A stretch of DNA of 64,000 nucleotides from Rhytidiadelphus loreus (GCA_947034895.1 OX344762.1:78238981-78302980), one strand, 5' to 3'; shown: positions 1 through 13,110, counted from the first letter of the stretch. Made by a program: numbers and translations. Notes: generated by a model not told the origin, from the letters alone.

Positions 1-385
1 ACACAAACTAGACTAGTATGCACAATTTTTTTAGTTGTTTTTTATTCGAAACAAACATTGTATGAAGAAGAAACAAGCCAACAAAGTTCACTATAATCCA
101 AAAATGTCACAATTTTGAACTTCGAATTGCTCCCAAACATTCAAAACAACTTGGATTGACCTGGAAATTTTAGCACAATAACTAGATTGAAAGAGGATCA
201 TAATCCAAGAAAATTTATTGAAAATTAACATTGGATGAAGGAGATACAAGCTCGCAAAGTTGCAACCATCAAATGCAATTTGGTGAACTAAAACTAAAAC
301 TCTGAACTTTGATTGGCTTACCAAACATTAGTACATGTTAGATTGATTTGAAAATTTTACCACACAAACTAAAAGAGAGAGCACA
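1..385. repeat. Two diverged ~185-bp tandem units
   Basis: The motif CACAA-x-AACTAGA recurs near positions 1, 173 and 361, with similar text between (AACA-TTG-ATGAAG, followed by 'AAGTT', then 'CCAAACATT'). This suggests two diverged direct repeats of about 185 bp. No gene is seen. Confidence 0.35.
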
Positions 386-790
386 AATCACTATAAGAAA
401 AAGTTGTCCACCACAACCAATTGAACTATGACTAGTTGTCCTAAATGACTACGGTACGACTGGACCTTCATTATGGCATTGCGAGCACGAAGTGTACAAA
501 ACGGTAGTCATTTCGGAGTCATCTTGCAGATGGTGGGATGAACTTTCTTAAAATTGTGACCAAACACTATATTCATCCATTGATTTTCTGTGAGCATATC
601 ATTGGATGGCATGTACAACACTACAGTCATTGTTCAACTATGAAAATGATTGCAAGATGAAGAGTTTATAAAAATTAAGCAAACACTTTAATTAGAAAAA
701 TCAGAGCCAAGGAAAGAGCCGTCAGTTCCCCAAGAACGGGGAATGCTAGTTGAAAAAACGGAAAAAAAAAAATTGAAAAAAAAAAAATTG

Positions 791-821
<31 letters not shown>

Positions 822-913
822 AATAAAAAAATAAAAAAAATATATATATATAATTTATTTTTTGGTCTTGAGCAAACGACAGGGACTACATGGCGTGGAA
901 CAATTTTGACAAG

Positions 914-1160
914 TATGGTCAATTTTGTTAAAATGGCAGTATTCCACACGCCATTTTAATGGAATATCTTCTACAAAAGAGAATAAGTGTGGCGCGATAG
1001 GGTCATACATGTGCCAATTTTATACCTAGCACATTCAAATCACTCCTAGTTCACGCATTTCCACTCCCCTCGGACAATCTTTCCATTGTTTTCATTCTTT
1101 CAATGGTTTCATTTTGTGCCATTTTAATGGAATACCACCATTTTAACGAAATTGACCATA
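914..1160 (-). mobile_element. MITE family A, copy 1 (247 bp)
   Basis: It is bounded by near-perfect inverted repeats of more than 30 bp: TATGGTCAATTTTGTTAAAA at the left and the complement of TTTTAACGAAATTGACCATA at the right. It matches the copies at 30167-30425 and 48935-49180 in inverse orientation over its whole length, including an internal stretch around 'CCACTCCCCTCGGACAATC'. It is non-coding and nested in the CACTA-like element. No clear target duplication is seen here. Confidence 0.75.
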
Positions 1161-1654
1161 AATACTTTAAGAAACCATTAAAAATGATTTAAAATTTTAA
1201 TTTTAAAATTAAATCCAAAATTAAAACCTTTGACAATCTGATGTGGCCGAACTATTGCCACATCAAATTGTGATATTATAATTTTTTTTAATTTTTTTTA
1301 ATTTTTTAATTTTTTTAATTTCTTGATAAATAATCTGAACAACACTGCACTTGTTCACAACTTGGGAAACCTCCCTTAAATGGCCTTTTTTGGGTTCACA
1401 TTTTTTCTAATGATACACCTGCACCTTTTTATTCAAGAAGTAGTTGAACCTGTGATGTGAAAATTTATAAATCTGAATTGGAATGGATGTAGTCTTAGAT
1501 CAACCATAGAACAATTGTATATCAGTCATGGAACAATCATAGATAAATCATAGAATAGTCATACTAACACTAAGTTAGGGTTGTCGTACTTAGGCAATCA
1601 TTTCCAATCCATTTAGAAAATTTGTCTATAATTTTTTATTTGAGGTTCAAAATG

Positions 1655-1795
1655 TAAAATGGATTGTTGGAGATGAAAGTGAGATTGATTTCCTAACTTT
1701 TATTAGTTCAAAGTTTTTTTAAAGAAATTAATCTACTATACCTCAATGAGGTCTGAAATATTATTTGTAATACAATTCTTGCATTTTACATATCC
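1655..1795. repeat. Dispersed copy of one arm of the 35.5-kb foldback
   Basis: The order 'TTGGAGATGAAA', 'CCTAACTTTTATTAGTTCAAAG', 'TCTACTATACCTCAATGAGG', 'ACAATTCTTGCATTTTACA' parallels the right arm at 35735-35860, so the foldback arm belongs to a dispersed repeat family. Confidence 0.4.
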
Positions 1796-2502
1796 CCACA
1801 TCGTTTGTCTTGCCTACTACTACCCCACTTCTATAAAAAGCTTGACATTTCATCTCTTCATACTTATTCACTAAGTGGATTTGGAAGTCATGCAAGACAT
1901 AAGCCAAATATGGTGTATATTATATGATATATTGCATTTAAAGTATGGTGTATTGTTGTGAAACTTTGAATGTACTCATATGCAATTGTAGAATGACTAG
2001 TCCTTGTCTATACTTTAGAATGACTATGTGTGTCACTTAAAAATGATTAGACAATCTTGAAAGCACATCCTACAAATGACAATAAAATGACTAGACACGT
2101 GGTAAAGTGTCATTCATCCATTGAGATAAAACTACAACAATAATTAAAGAATGACTGTACACGTGTCAATCTTGCATTGGTCAACACAACTCCCTCACAA
2201 CTACACAATGACTCACACAAAGGTTCATGTCAGCAACAGTTACCAAATTTTTCAAAAAATGAGCAATTGCTTGGCCTTTCCAAAAAAATTCATCTCTAAA
2301 TCTGAATGCTACGTAGACTATTCCATCATTTCTTCATCCAAGTCCAAATTTGTTGGTGATATTAAACTTGCAATCATTTAAAAAAAGAACTTGTTTACAA
2401 TGATTGCAGCAACCAAAAAATGGAAACAATCATAGTTGTCCGCAATGACTACAAACATAGTCATAAACGCAATCATAGAATGCTAAAATTCTTGTAATGA
2501 AT

Positions 2503-3358
2503 TGTCAACAAATTTTATTGAATTCAGACATCGGGTGCAAAAATTACAATATTTTGAATTAGACTTGAACTATATGAGGACACTTTTGATCCCTTGGGCA
2601 TTTAGGGGTTAAACATTATTTTTGTTTAAAAAGTAATATATGCATTAGAAAAAATATAGAAAGGGACCCAAGATTACAATTACTTCTTTGGCATAGGAAC
2701 TTTTTTCTAATTATTGCTCATTGTTGGTACATCCTAGTGTCATTGTTGCAATGGTACAACAAAGTGATAAAGCATTGGTACACAAATATTTGTACTCAAA
2801 TGGAGGATTGTGACAATTACTGTTTTTTATTTACTTATAAGAAAATAGGAAACTAAGATATACTTCTTGTGAGTCCCATTATTCACACAAAGGAAATTTC
2901 TTTTTTGTTAAAGATTCCTTCCTTTGAATAGCTCAATAGGGCTGAAGAAATAGCTTGGCTTGTCAAACCTTGGCAACCCCCTGGAGAGTCCAAATTTTTT
3001 CTAAGGTATTTAATATTTTTATTAATTTAAAAAAAAATTACCTTCTTTGAAACTTTTTAAGTAATACACTTCTTTAAAATTCTTGTAGATGTAAAAGTAG
3101 CGTCTTTTATCACTATTTAGATATGTAATGCCCAAAATGATAGAATTCATATAGATATTCCCACCTTAACAACCTCTTCGTCAATTGCCATGTCATCAAT
3201 GAAGGGCATTGGGGCAAAAAGTAGCTATTTGCTATGGTATGAAGGTGAAATTGATGTAACATGATTTTTCCAATTCTATGGTACAACGTAGGCAATGCAT
3301 GAAGCTATGACTTTGTTTCTTTGTCCTTCCAATCCTTTGTACAATTCCAATTATAAGG
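2503..3358. other. Intergenic AT-rich DNA with one solo TTAA-element end
   Basis: A TTTAGGGG end followed by TTAA (2601-2612), preceded by CTTGGGCA, is the same end as in the TTAA elements at 6048 and 35258. No matching left end is recognised, so this is probably a truncated copy. The rest shows no gene, RNA gene or other structure I can support. Confidence 0.4.
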
Positions 3359-3362
3359 TTAA

Positions 3363-4268
3363 CCCCTAAAGGACCATTGTCCCTTCGGGGGACAAATGGG
3401 ATTTCAAGTAGGTACCTACGGGCTAAAAAATTTCCCTGATTTTTTGAAACTTTTTTTCAAGTTTGAAATGTTGATAAAATTCGTGGGAATATTATTTTTT
3501 CTCAATCAGTGCCCGGGAGCAAAAGTTATGTCCAAATAAGCTCAAAACAAGGGATGAGGGGCAGCAAAAAAAATTCAAAATTAAATTTTTTTTTTTTTTT
3601 AATTTTTTCCCTTATATTTTATATTTTTGTCTACATGTAAAGCTTTGATTCATTCCATTTGGATTTGTTATGAGAAAGTTATGGACAATCTTGTGTTTTG
3701 GGCAATTAGAGCATCTTCTTGAAAAAAATAACTTGTAGTATTCATTTCTGAATGCTATTTTTGCTATTTTAAGAAGAAAAAAAGTTTCAAATGGTTTAGC
3801 TTTTTTGCTAGAACAATCTTACCATTGGAATTAGTGCATTTTAATTCCATTTAAAAGATATTAATATTTGGATTTTCCATCTATCTTGTACCTACTTCTA
3901 CTTAAATAATTTTTTTAAGAATGAAAATTAAGTTTTTTTGGATTTCTTTCAACTCAATTATTCACTATAAATATTTAAAGATCAAAACTCTATAGTAAAA
4001 AAAATTTAAGTTAAAAATGTTCAAAGTCAAAAAATCTAGTCCCGCAATGTGCTAAGAAACTTGTTTTTTTTCACTTTAAATGCAAATATCTTGCAATCTA
4101 TGCGGTCAAAAATTCTGAAATGTTTCAACACATTCTCATACTAGTTTTGTGTAAGATCCTATGGTTAAATGTGGAAAAATAATAATTTTCAGTTTTTTAA
4201 ACTTTTTGCCAGAAAAATGGCAGTTTTGAATGTTTTTTGGCAGAAAAAAGGCGTTGGTCCTTTAGGGG
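3363..4268. mobile_element. TTAA-flanked TIR element, ~906 bp
   Basis: It is flanked by TTAA at 3359-3362 and 4269-4272. The termini are perfect inverted repeats, CCCCTAAAGGACCA at the left and TGGTCCTTTAGGGG at the right. The interior is AT-rich with no long reading frame. It has the same family text as the copy at 41821-42744 in the opposite direction, sharing phrases such as 'AAGTTATGGACAATCTTGT'. See the finding on the TTAA family for classification. Confidence 0.7.
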
Positions 4269-4272
4269 TTAA

Positions 4273-5239
4273 ATATGCTTTGTACCAATTAAAAGGTTCA
4301 CATTGACATTATTATCAACATCAAAATATAATGGTCTGAATTGGTATGCAATTTTCCTCATGATTTCTTGCATTGAAATGAATTTATTGGTGCCGTATTT
4401 GGATCAATGAGTGGTGAATTATGTCTTGAGAAAACATACATACAAATAGAGAAATCTAACAGCCAAATGATAAAATAACAACTCAGTATAAGTTGGGGTC
4501 ATCATTCAAAGAAAGTTCCTCTTATATCTACTAGAGTTGTAATCTTGTAGTAATAAGATTGGTGACATGAAAGTCAAAAGTTACAAGATCAAATGAAAAT
4601 GAGACAAGTGTTGTTAAAATCAGTTTTTTTTCCAAATTGTTGTGAATTTCATAGATTGTAGTAACTTTGAAATTTGTGAAGTAGAGCATAACATTTTTGA
4701 ATGGGAAGGGAGAGGGACATGACCCTTCTAGAATATCATTTGTAATAAGTATATATTTGTATTATAGTGGTGTACAATACATGGGCAAGATTGCATTTCA
4801 AAATGTTCTAGAGTGAAACGAGTCTTGATTCATGGAAAGCAAAGGGGTCCCTACCTTGAAATTCAAGAATGTTATGAGATTGAAAGATAATGATCCAAGT
4901 TGATAATAAGAATGAATAATTGAACTGGTAATAGTAAATTCAATTCTATAAGAAAAAAATTGAATGCTTAGGAGGCATTTTCGAGATATGTCAATTACTA
5001 GCAATTGATGCTCTTAAATGATTGGTTTGCCATTGTGAATCAATACATACTAATTTTGCTCACAATTATCAAAACTTCAAATCTCATTAGCATGACTATA
5101 CCAAATCATCTTTTTGAAATCTTATTCAACTAAAAAAATGTAGTAAATCTAGTTCCTTTTGAACTCCAAATATCCTTATGTAATTTAAATCCTCATTTTC
5201 TTAGTTGCACAAATTTTGTACAAAGTTAATTTAATATAC
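4273..5239. other. Intergenic AT-rich DNA, nothing recognised
   Basis: No open frame with coding character, RNA gene or clear repeat was found by reading both strands. Stop codons are frequent in all frames. Confidence 0.5.
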
Positions 5240-5243
5240 TTAA

Positions 5244-6048
5244 TCCCTAAATGCCTAGGCAACCATATATGATCGATCTGAAACTTCAAGCTTATTTTGC
5301 AGTGGACAATTAAATTTATGTGACCGGTTTTAGAGAAAATTCGGGCAGTTTTTAGGGTTAAGTATTGAAAACTTTCATTTTTCATTGAAAAAGGTACATA
5401 TTTTATTGTTGAAAGGTCTCCAAAGTCACATATGTCCATTAGTGGATGACTAAAGCTTATTAATTTTACTTCATTTTCCAACTTTGAGCAATTTCACTTG
5501 ATTTGAGATCTAAAACTTGTACTTATCCATTTCAATTGCTTTGAAATGGTCCCAATGGGAAGAGTAAAGTGTTTTCATGATTTTTACCATTGAAAATTTT
5601 AAACAAGAAAGTGTTGATTTGGAGTTATTTTTTATTTATACTTATAAAAAAAATTGCATCTCAACAATTGCAAGGTGGATTGTGTAATGAGTTTAAAAGC
5701 TTTTCAAGTGATATTAAGTTTTTTGAAAGGGCATTTTAGTGTGCTAACACAAATTGTAGTTGTTCATGTCACCTCCAATCCCAAAAAACTTTTATGTGCA
5801 AATTTCTGAAACATTGTTGGAAAGGGCAGCATATTAAAAATAAAAAAAATACATTTCTCTTGTTATAATCTCACAACTTTTATGCAATTTTGCACTCAAA
5901 ATTGGTGTGTATACTAATAAGCAAGCTCTTTAAACATCCATACGGTTAGATTTTGAAAAAAAAAAAAATTGCTTCAATGAGGATAACTATAAGCCCATGC
6001 TTTTTTTCATAGTCAAAACACATTTGAAAAGGCTTGGGCATTTAGGGA
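5244..6048. mobile_element. TTAA-flanked TIR element, ~805 bp
   Basis: TTAA lies on both sides (5240-5243 and 6049-6052). The termini are TCCCTAAATGCC at the left and GGGCATTTAGGGA at the right. It is closely similar over its full length to the element at 36286-37081 in the same orientation, for example the shared phrases 'GAGCAATTTCACTTGATTTG' and 'CATCTCAACAATTGCAAGG'. There is no coding capacity. Confidence 0.7.
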
Positions 6049-6052
6049 TTAA

Positions 6053-7440
6053 ATGAAGAATGAAGTTCTATTACTTCTAGGAAAGAACATGTACGTGTTG
6101 GATTTAGGTGCCAATTTGGTACATTTAACTTACTTAAGGTTGTCTTATGCAAGGAAGTTATATCAAAAAGTTTCTCCATGTGGAAGTGGGTGAAGTCCAG
6201 AGTTTCTCCCTTAGTGTGAGTCTCTTGTGAGCATTCTTCTCTTCATAAATTTTCCCCAAATCCCTTATGTGCAATTCAAATTAGGCAAATTTTACAACAC
6301 ATTGACACATCTTACATTTCAATGTTGTTTCTACCTAATCTTTGTTCCATATCAATTGTCAAAGATACCATGAGGTTTGACACATAAGACATGCAAGTTG
6401 TTACATTCTAATGTAATGAATTTCTTAATACAATTCTAATATTTCTAAAGTGTATAAATTTTGAAAATCAAAGAAATTGTAAAATCCATGAAATTGTAAA
6501 GTTTTTTAAACAACTTAAATCTATAAATTAGTGATATTTAAACTTTTTAAACTACAAATCAATGAGATTAGAACTTCAAAATCTATAGATTAGTTAGATT
6601 TGAGCCTCCCAAATCCACGCATTGTATTGAATATGTACACTAAAATCTATATTAAATTTAGATTTAGAGTCATAAATCTACATTTGAGAAGATTGAATTT
6701 CATAAAATGAGTTGATTTGGAGGTGAGGACATCTTCAATCAAATAACATTGAAAAAAGCACAAAATTCCCCCCTAAAAAATCCCTTATGATTTCACTTTC
6801 TCCTTGGAACTTCAAATTCCCCCTTTGGAAGAAAATGCTTCAAATTATCGTTGAAAAAGGGGGAGAATTGGAGTATTTCACACAGAATGGAAGTGATATA
6901 ACTCCCTTGTGTTATGTAATATTATTTGATTATTTTGTATATCAGAGGTGAATTTTCCTTAATGCATGTCCAAAATTTGTTAAATTTGTAGACCAATCTA
7001 AAAAAGAAATGGATGAATAAATTACATTTCATCCAAATTCCATAAAGGGTCATCTAAACTTGTGGGTGTAAGTAGTTTTGTCATCCTATTGAAGATCCAA
7101 GCTATATTGTCAAAAATTTGAAAAAGAATCCCTAACCAAAGCATCTAAAGCTCTTTAATTTCAAACTCAATGTTATATAATCAAAAGCATTATTCCCTAA
7201 TATCGTCTAGACATTTGAACATCAAGTTGATAAGTGATAAGAAATACTTTCACACTTAAAGTGTTATGTATCTCATTTGTATTGTCATCAATATCTTTGC
7301 AATTATAATCCAAATGTTGCAAAAGATTGCTCTTCAAAACTTGAATTACTTGCTAATGTATGCCATTGCCCTTATATTACATACTTCTAGCCCAAAAAAA
7401 TTTAAATCTATCAAAAAAAATATTTAAGTAGTTATGTAGG
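6053..7440. other. Intergenic AT-rich DNA, nothing recognised
   Basis: Around 6450-6700 there is a loose series of variations on 'AAATCTATAAATTAGT', possibly a decayed simple repeat. No gene is seen. Confidence 0.45.
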
Positions 7441-7588
7441 GAATTTTATTAAATGATGATATTCCATATGCCATTTTTAGACCACCTAGTCTAAACCATC
7501 TAGAATTGGTATAGATTTCAAGTTGCATAGTTTAGATTGTAAAAGTACCAAAGTTGCTGAGTGATTGCCATTTTAATGAAATTCCCCA
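7441..7588. mobile_element. MITE family A2, short diverged copy
   Basis: The ends GGGAATTTTATTAAATGATG and CATTTTAATGAAATTCCC are inverted repeats resembling those of family A. The internal 'TAGACCACCTAGTCTAAACC' corresponds to 'CAGACCGCTTGGTCTAAATT' in the element at 62696-63014. It is non-coding. Confidence 0.5.
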
Positions 7589-7719
7589 TTTATGTATGTA
7601 ACATTCTCAATAATTAATTGTACCTAAACAATGGTACTACAAGCCTCTAGTATAGAATGTGTATAGGCCCATTCAAGTGCTACATAGCACTACAAGTGTG
7701 AAACCTTGACCTATGTGAA

Positions 7720-8684
7720 CCCCTAACCTAGTAGTACCATAAGAAGTTGCTCATAGCACCAAGTGCGAAAAGGACCGTGACTATGCTCCCAAATTGCCAT
7801 TTCTAGTAGACTAGTACAAGTACTAAATTTTGGAAAAAAAACATTTTTGGACATATGTAACTGTAGAATCTTGTAGTATACTGACTTGAGAACATATGGA
7901 AAAAAATTCAAAAATTTCCACCGTGTGGATTGCAAGATATGAGCTTTCGAATTTCCATAAATCCTTTTTTTGGCCCTGCAAAAAATTGGGCAGCTTCATT
8001 TTGACAAGTTCACATTTGTATGAAAAAATGTCCAAAATGGTGGTGCTTATTTGGATTAATTCTTCAAAGCAAGTTGGGTACATGCTCAAAAATTTCAGAT
8101 CATTTGGAATTGTTCAACATATAGGAAAAAAATAGTAAGTAGAAAGAAGTAGAAAATGTTTCAAAATACTAAATTGTTAAGAATTTAGTTATGGAATTGA
8201 AAAATGCCAATCCAAATGGTTGAAATGTTGTAATAAACAATCTACATCCTATGATTTTTTTTTTTCAAAAAATATTGAAAATTGAATAAAATAAAGGACT
8301 TCAAACTTCAAAGTTTATTTTAGAGTAGAGAATCCATAATTGCGCAAAAACTAAAACTCCTCATCACTTATGACTCATTGATCAAAATGGAATGATTCAA
8401 TGCTTTCCATATATATAACTCTAGAAAACCAATTTCAAATTTTTGTTTATGAAAAAAGTGATTTTTTTTTATCCACCTGGACTGCCCAATTACGAAAAAA
8501 AGGTAACATATTAGGCCATAACTTTTGACTCACATTTCCAAATATCATGAAATTTAGTGCATATGAAAGATATTCCTCATCCCCACCTTCTATTAAAATT
8601 TCAACCTAAAATATGAAAATATCTAGTCACATGTGCTTGCCCAAAATTTCTATGTTGCCAAAAATGTTGTTGGTCCTTTAGAGG
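7720..8684 (-). mobile_element. TTAA-family element, ~965 bp, left end worn
   Basis: The right end TGGTCCTTTAGAGG is followed by TTAA (8685-8688). The left end, near 'AACCCCTAACC', is degenerate. The body is an inverted copy of 30476-31400: both share 'CACATGTGACTAGA', and the stretches coding-like in one are stop-filled in the other. No gene is seen. Confidence 0.5.
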
Positions 8685-8688
8685 TTAA

Positions 8689-10080
8689 GGTGTCTCCATG
8701 ATTGATTGCTTAAAGTGGGTTTATCCCAAATTGCACCATGTTTAAAACTGCCATCATCACTCTATGTACATCCCCAAACTCAATATGTATGTATGTTGAA
8801 GAAATGATTTCAAAACATCTAACAAAAAAACTTTGACCCTTCATAACTTTTGCTTACCATATCCAAATGTCATGTTCATTGGTGCATTGGAACCTCCTTT
8901 CACTTGTCAACAAGAAAATTTGAAAATTTCACCAATTTAATAATAGTAACTAGGCATAATGGCAATTTGAGGTAGTGACGAACTCCATTGTAAATATTTG
9001 TTTGATCTTTGTCTATCAGTGAAAGGAATTTCAGAATGTCCGTGAGTTGTTCAAAAATTGCACTCAAAGTCTATGTGTAACTTACAGCTTCTGATGAAAA
9101 TGAGGGGTCTCTTCACCAAATGATTTGACTATTTCTTGTAAGGTAAATGCACCCATTATAACACTAATAGCAACTTGAGCATACTTAATATTATCATAGA
9201 TAAATTGATTTAATTATTGAATCTCATTAGCAAGTGCAAAAGGATTCTAATGCACTTTAGCATGTATTATTTGGACATTATATGAATATGCTATGAAAAT
9301 TCAAAGTATAGTTTATATATAAGCATACCATAAATTGACACAAGGCTTTCCTCAACAATTATATTTTGATTGTGTACATCTTTAATCTTTCATTTCTCTA
9401 TGTCTAGGTTTTTGTGTAGCTTTTTGGTTTAACAAATGTAAGTGTTGCATTTTAAGCAACGATGATTATAGGCGCACATACCTTATACAATAATAGGTGC
9501 ACCTATACTTGTCGATTCAGTAGAGCCTCCTGGAAAAAAGTTTTAGAAGCTATGGAGCACTTGGATAAATCATTGACGTATCTTAGTATTTGAAAAAATG
9601 TATTGTTTAGATGGAATTATAATGCAATTAATATCTTCACTCAAAAAATTTAGAATGCCCATTGAGGGAACGTGTTAGTAAGGGATTCATTACTCAATGT
9701 ACAAAGATCTATCCTGCTCTAAAAGTGTCCATGCTCTCAAAGTGACCACTAGCACATACTAGATACATTTTTCTTTCTTCAATGTACCAACAATGTACAT
9801 TTCAAAAGGGGGGCGCTTTTAGTAACCACTGTGTTCCAACTTCAAAAATTTGTAATTAATTCCACAAAGGTTCAAAAAATATGAAATGGCTTGGGTTAGA
9901 TGCCATTTCCATTTTCTTTCCTACTGAAATTACTGTTTCAAGGAGTTGCACTTGAAATGGGTGTCAAAGGACATTTTGAATACTCACATCTAGTGCTTGT
10001 GATTTGTGAAAGTAATATTTTGCTCAAAACGTGACAATTACAACAATGATTGTGCTGAAATCAGGTGTAAGTTGCTTTCA
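8689..10080. repeat. Dispersed repeats, no gene
   Basis: Positions 8730-8920 match 49530-49700 closely: both contain 'CACTCTATGT', 'CAAAAAAACTTTGACCCTTCA' (one base differs in length) and 'ATCCAAATGTCATGTTC'. A diverged inverted copy lies near 33560-33740. Positions 9160-9500 resemble 51190-51500 ('AGGATTCTAATGCA', 'TATTTGGACATT', 'GTGTTGCATTTT'). These appear to be old interspersed repeats. No reading frame is convincing. Confidence 0.45.
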
Positions 10081-10175
10081 ATTCAAGTAGAGAGTCATGC
10101 TTCGTGTAGACGATGAGGCCGTACACGCACATGTCCATGTCGAGCTTCATTCCTCAAACTGAAGCTCACATTAAG

Positions 10176-10331
10176 TTATGTTGCAAGTCCAAACATTGGT
10201 CGCTTGCTTGCTTGCAGCAAGGTCACTCTATGAACTCTTTCCAGTGCGACGCCACCATAGCCAGAGCTGAGGTACTGCAACACAATCAATAGAACTACAG
10301 AAGGGAATCTCAAACTCCACAGGTCTCGCAT
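10176..10331 (-). CDS. Short secretory-looking ORF (possible exon or gene remnant)
   Basis: From the ATG at 10331 the frame gives 51 residues that begin with a basic and then strongly hydrophobic stretch (MRDLWSLRFPSVVLLIVLQY), followed by a small-residue region, like a plant signal peptide with its cleavage site. An upstream in-frame ATG at 10364 would add 11 residues. The local base composition is clearly less AT-rich than the flanks, which favours a former or present exon. I do not recognise the family. No clear donor site follows before the stop at 10176, so it may be a truncated gene, a very small secreted peptide or chance. Confidence 0.2.
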   Translation of the reverse strand: MRDLWSLRFPSVVLLIVLQYLSSGYGGVALERVHRVTLLQASKRPMFGLAT

Positions 10332-10569
10332 TTCATTGCCCCTCTTAAATATTATAGTTTCCATTTGAGATGGTGGAAGCTATTAATTATTAATTATAGC
10401 ACATTGTGTGATTCATGCATATCAGTGGTAGAACATACCAACATTGAAATCTTCCGGTTTTCTGTGCTGTTGTAAACATCACATCACGCAAGGATTCTGT
10501 TTGAATGTGAGCTTGTTCCACCCCGGATGGTCAGCTTGCATGTGAAGTGCACAGTATGCATGCATATGA

Positions 10570-13110
10570 TGTCCCAAGAATCAAATGAAAAAAAATGGGG
10601 CAGATGGATATATATTTGTGATTGAAAGGAAGGGCTTTCAATCATCTCCTAAATAATGATCCAGCAACTGTGAACTAATGAGTTATGCATTGCTGCAAAT
10701 GAAATTTGAGTTCAAGCATCAGTATATTTAGTTATATTGGCTCACGACTTTGGTGCTTTTCAAGTCCAGTGCCTTGAAACATAAACCAAAACGAACCCTA
10801 ATCTTAGAACGGGAGTAACTTAATTCAATGTCACAACTTTCACACAAGTGGAGAAAGGTGCGCTCAAAGTGACATGGATCACACAGTCATATGATATTTG
10901 GGATTTCATTCTGCTCAAAAGAACAACGCCATAAATTATGTGTCATTCAAAACTTTGGTGCCTTCATTGTGTTGTTTATCTTTGATTCCTCACCTTCCAC
11001 TAATTGAGTCTCTGGTGCTTTGAATGAATGATGGCACCAATATACCCAAAATTGATGTAACTCAAGGTTTGCATAACTTCCTTAATGAGTTACTTGTGAG
11101 AGCCCTCATCTTAATGTTGATCAGACAACTTAAACATGCATGGCATGATTTTGAATTCAAGCAAATTTTCTAGCTTGGAAATGATGCATGTGCAACTGTA
11201 TTCTACTTGGATTGCTTAACTCACAAGTGTCAATCTAGGAGAGTATATGCCAAGGAGCTATCCATGAAGTCATCAATGTCAAAAATTACGTTCTTCAATT
11301 TTTTGATTCAAAATCAAAAAGAATGTGTGTCAGAGAAAGGATATGTGAAAGGATCAAAGTCGCTAGGATATATAACATTATTAACCAATGCTGATATAGA
11401 GGGTCCCTTTCAAATGCTCCCCCACAAAGCAGGAGCCCCTAGTGTTACAACTTCCCAGCCAACCAATGACTCTTTGCAAATTAATCCTTTAATGAGGTTG
11501 GGACTAATCAATCTCTGAGTGTGTATTGGTGTATTCCAACGTCACTAGCTCATTTACTTGGCAGTGTCTTACTCAATGGATTTTTTATTTTTTTTAAGAA
11601 AGTGAAGATAGACTACAATATGTACACAGTAGAAAACCAAGATTTGGAAGTGTTTCTTAGGCAATATAAATGTCCAAGTGGGAAGGCGTGCTTGGTATAC
11701 CAAGTGTATGGAGTGTATACTTGAAATCGTAAGAATCATCACATAAGGACAACTGACAACCTTCTTGACAAGAACAACTAGTACACGATGGGAATGTTGA
11801 AGCAAGTTTCCTGGTCTCTTCTTTAGTCTCTTCTCTACCGCCTTGGAGAGTAGTACACCATTGTCATGGGACAAGGGCCCCAATTGTAATTGCTGATGCC
11901 ATAGAGACTCTCACCAATTGGACACAAAATTACAGGAGCTACAGTTGCCGAAGGGAGGCCATGCATCCAGATGAAGTCATTTCAACATTTCAAAACACAA
12001 CTAACTTGGAAAAATAGTCTTCTAAATAATGAGCATGAATATACAAGAAATCTCAACTATTCAAATATATTATGAAAGATGCAGTCAACAATACTTTGAC
12101 TATTTGAGTAGATTAAAATTTCTAGCCAAAGAGTTTTAATATACATTACATCGAATCATCAAATCGCATACTAGTTTATGGTTGTTTTAGAAATCAATTC
12201 CTTATCTAGAGAACAACTTAGCATCTATAAACAAGATCATCAAAGGAATCATATTTTCAAACCAATTACTCAATTAAATTGTACCAAAAGTCTAGACAAA
12301 AGCAATTGTTGTTAATATTTTTGTTGGCACTACAATTGAGAAGTTTTGACACATTGCAAGCAAACTTGACTGTTGTAATCAATGCAGTGTGATCATCCAA
12401 TCTTTCAAACCACATCATAACCTCTACAAATACACATAGAGAAAATGCATCCAGCAAAAGCTCTAGTACTCAAATATATCAATATATGCAAGATAAATCC
12501 TAAGACACCATCAAGTAGTAGCGAATGATAGATTACAATTATCGCGCACCTCCGTCTTGTTCATTGATTGATTTGTACAGATTTGATCCCAAGTGCGCTT
12601 CATTGGGGAAGTAAACCTATCTAGAAATATCCAAATATTCAAGATCTTTGCCTATTCATTCACATAAAAAGCTACAGTTGCTCTACGATAAGCAAAGGAC
12701 ACAAATACTCAGTGGGAGGAAACATCTAATTATCTTCATGTTTCAAAAACAAGCCAACAAACAATATAGGATTAATAGCACTATTTGCATGTAGGTCATG
12801 GCCTAAGACCACAACATTCTACAAAGTTTGAGAAGATAAGAGGAAACTACAATCCTTCCTTCAAAGTAAAGTAGTTGATTCAGGCTAAAATGTGGTAACA
12901 TGATTACAAATGGAAACTAGTAAGAAAACCACACAATGAATTGCTCACCTAAGCATTGTCCTCTTATCTTGTTCTTTATAGCAAACCTTTCTTCACACCA
13001 TTGTGAGTTGCATCATTAAAAATGAAAATTATAAAATTTCATTGTAAATTCTTCTTTGTAAGATGTTGCCACATCTCTTGATAGCTTGCCTAGCCAACAA
13101 CCAATCTTGA
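10570..13110. other. Intergenic DNA, nothing recognised
   Basis: A frame of about 100 codons at 11207-11518 starts without an ATG at its 5' end and shows no family resemblance; I do not call it. There is no RNA gene or clear repeat. Confidence 0.4.

Larger units (their letters stand above)
389..2499. mobile_element. Non-autonomous CACTA (En/Spm-like) element, ~2.1 kb
   Basis: The left end reads CACTATAAGAA and the right end CTTGTAATG, whose complement CATTACAAGAA matches 9 of the first 11 bases. Both ends are flanked by AAT (386-388 and 2500-2502), a 3-bp target duplication as expected for CACTA elements. Subterminal motifs of the type AGTTGTCC-x-AATGACTA occur near both ends (about 430-447 and 2436-2450), and short AATGACTA-like motifs are scattered at 1985-2160. 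No transposase reading frame is present, so the element would depend on another copy. A MITE (914-1160) is nested inside it. The end signature is from knowledge of the superfamily; the boundaries were read by eye. Confidence 0.55.

Noticed and set aside
3363..4268. TTTAGGG words at element ends read as telomere-like repeats
   Set aside because: They occur once per element end, not in tandem, and are part of the inverted termini.
7896..8135. Opposite open frames at 7.8-8.1 kb
   Set aside because: They lie inside a TTAA-family element and are not preserved in its copy at 30.5-31.4 kb.
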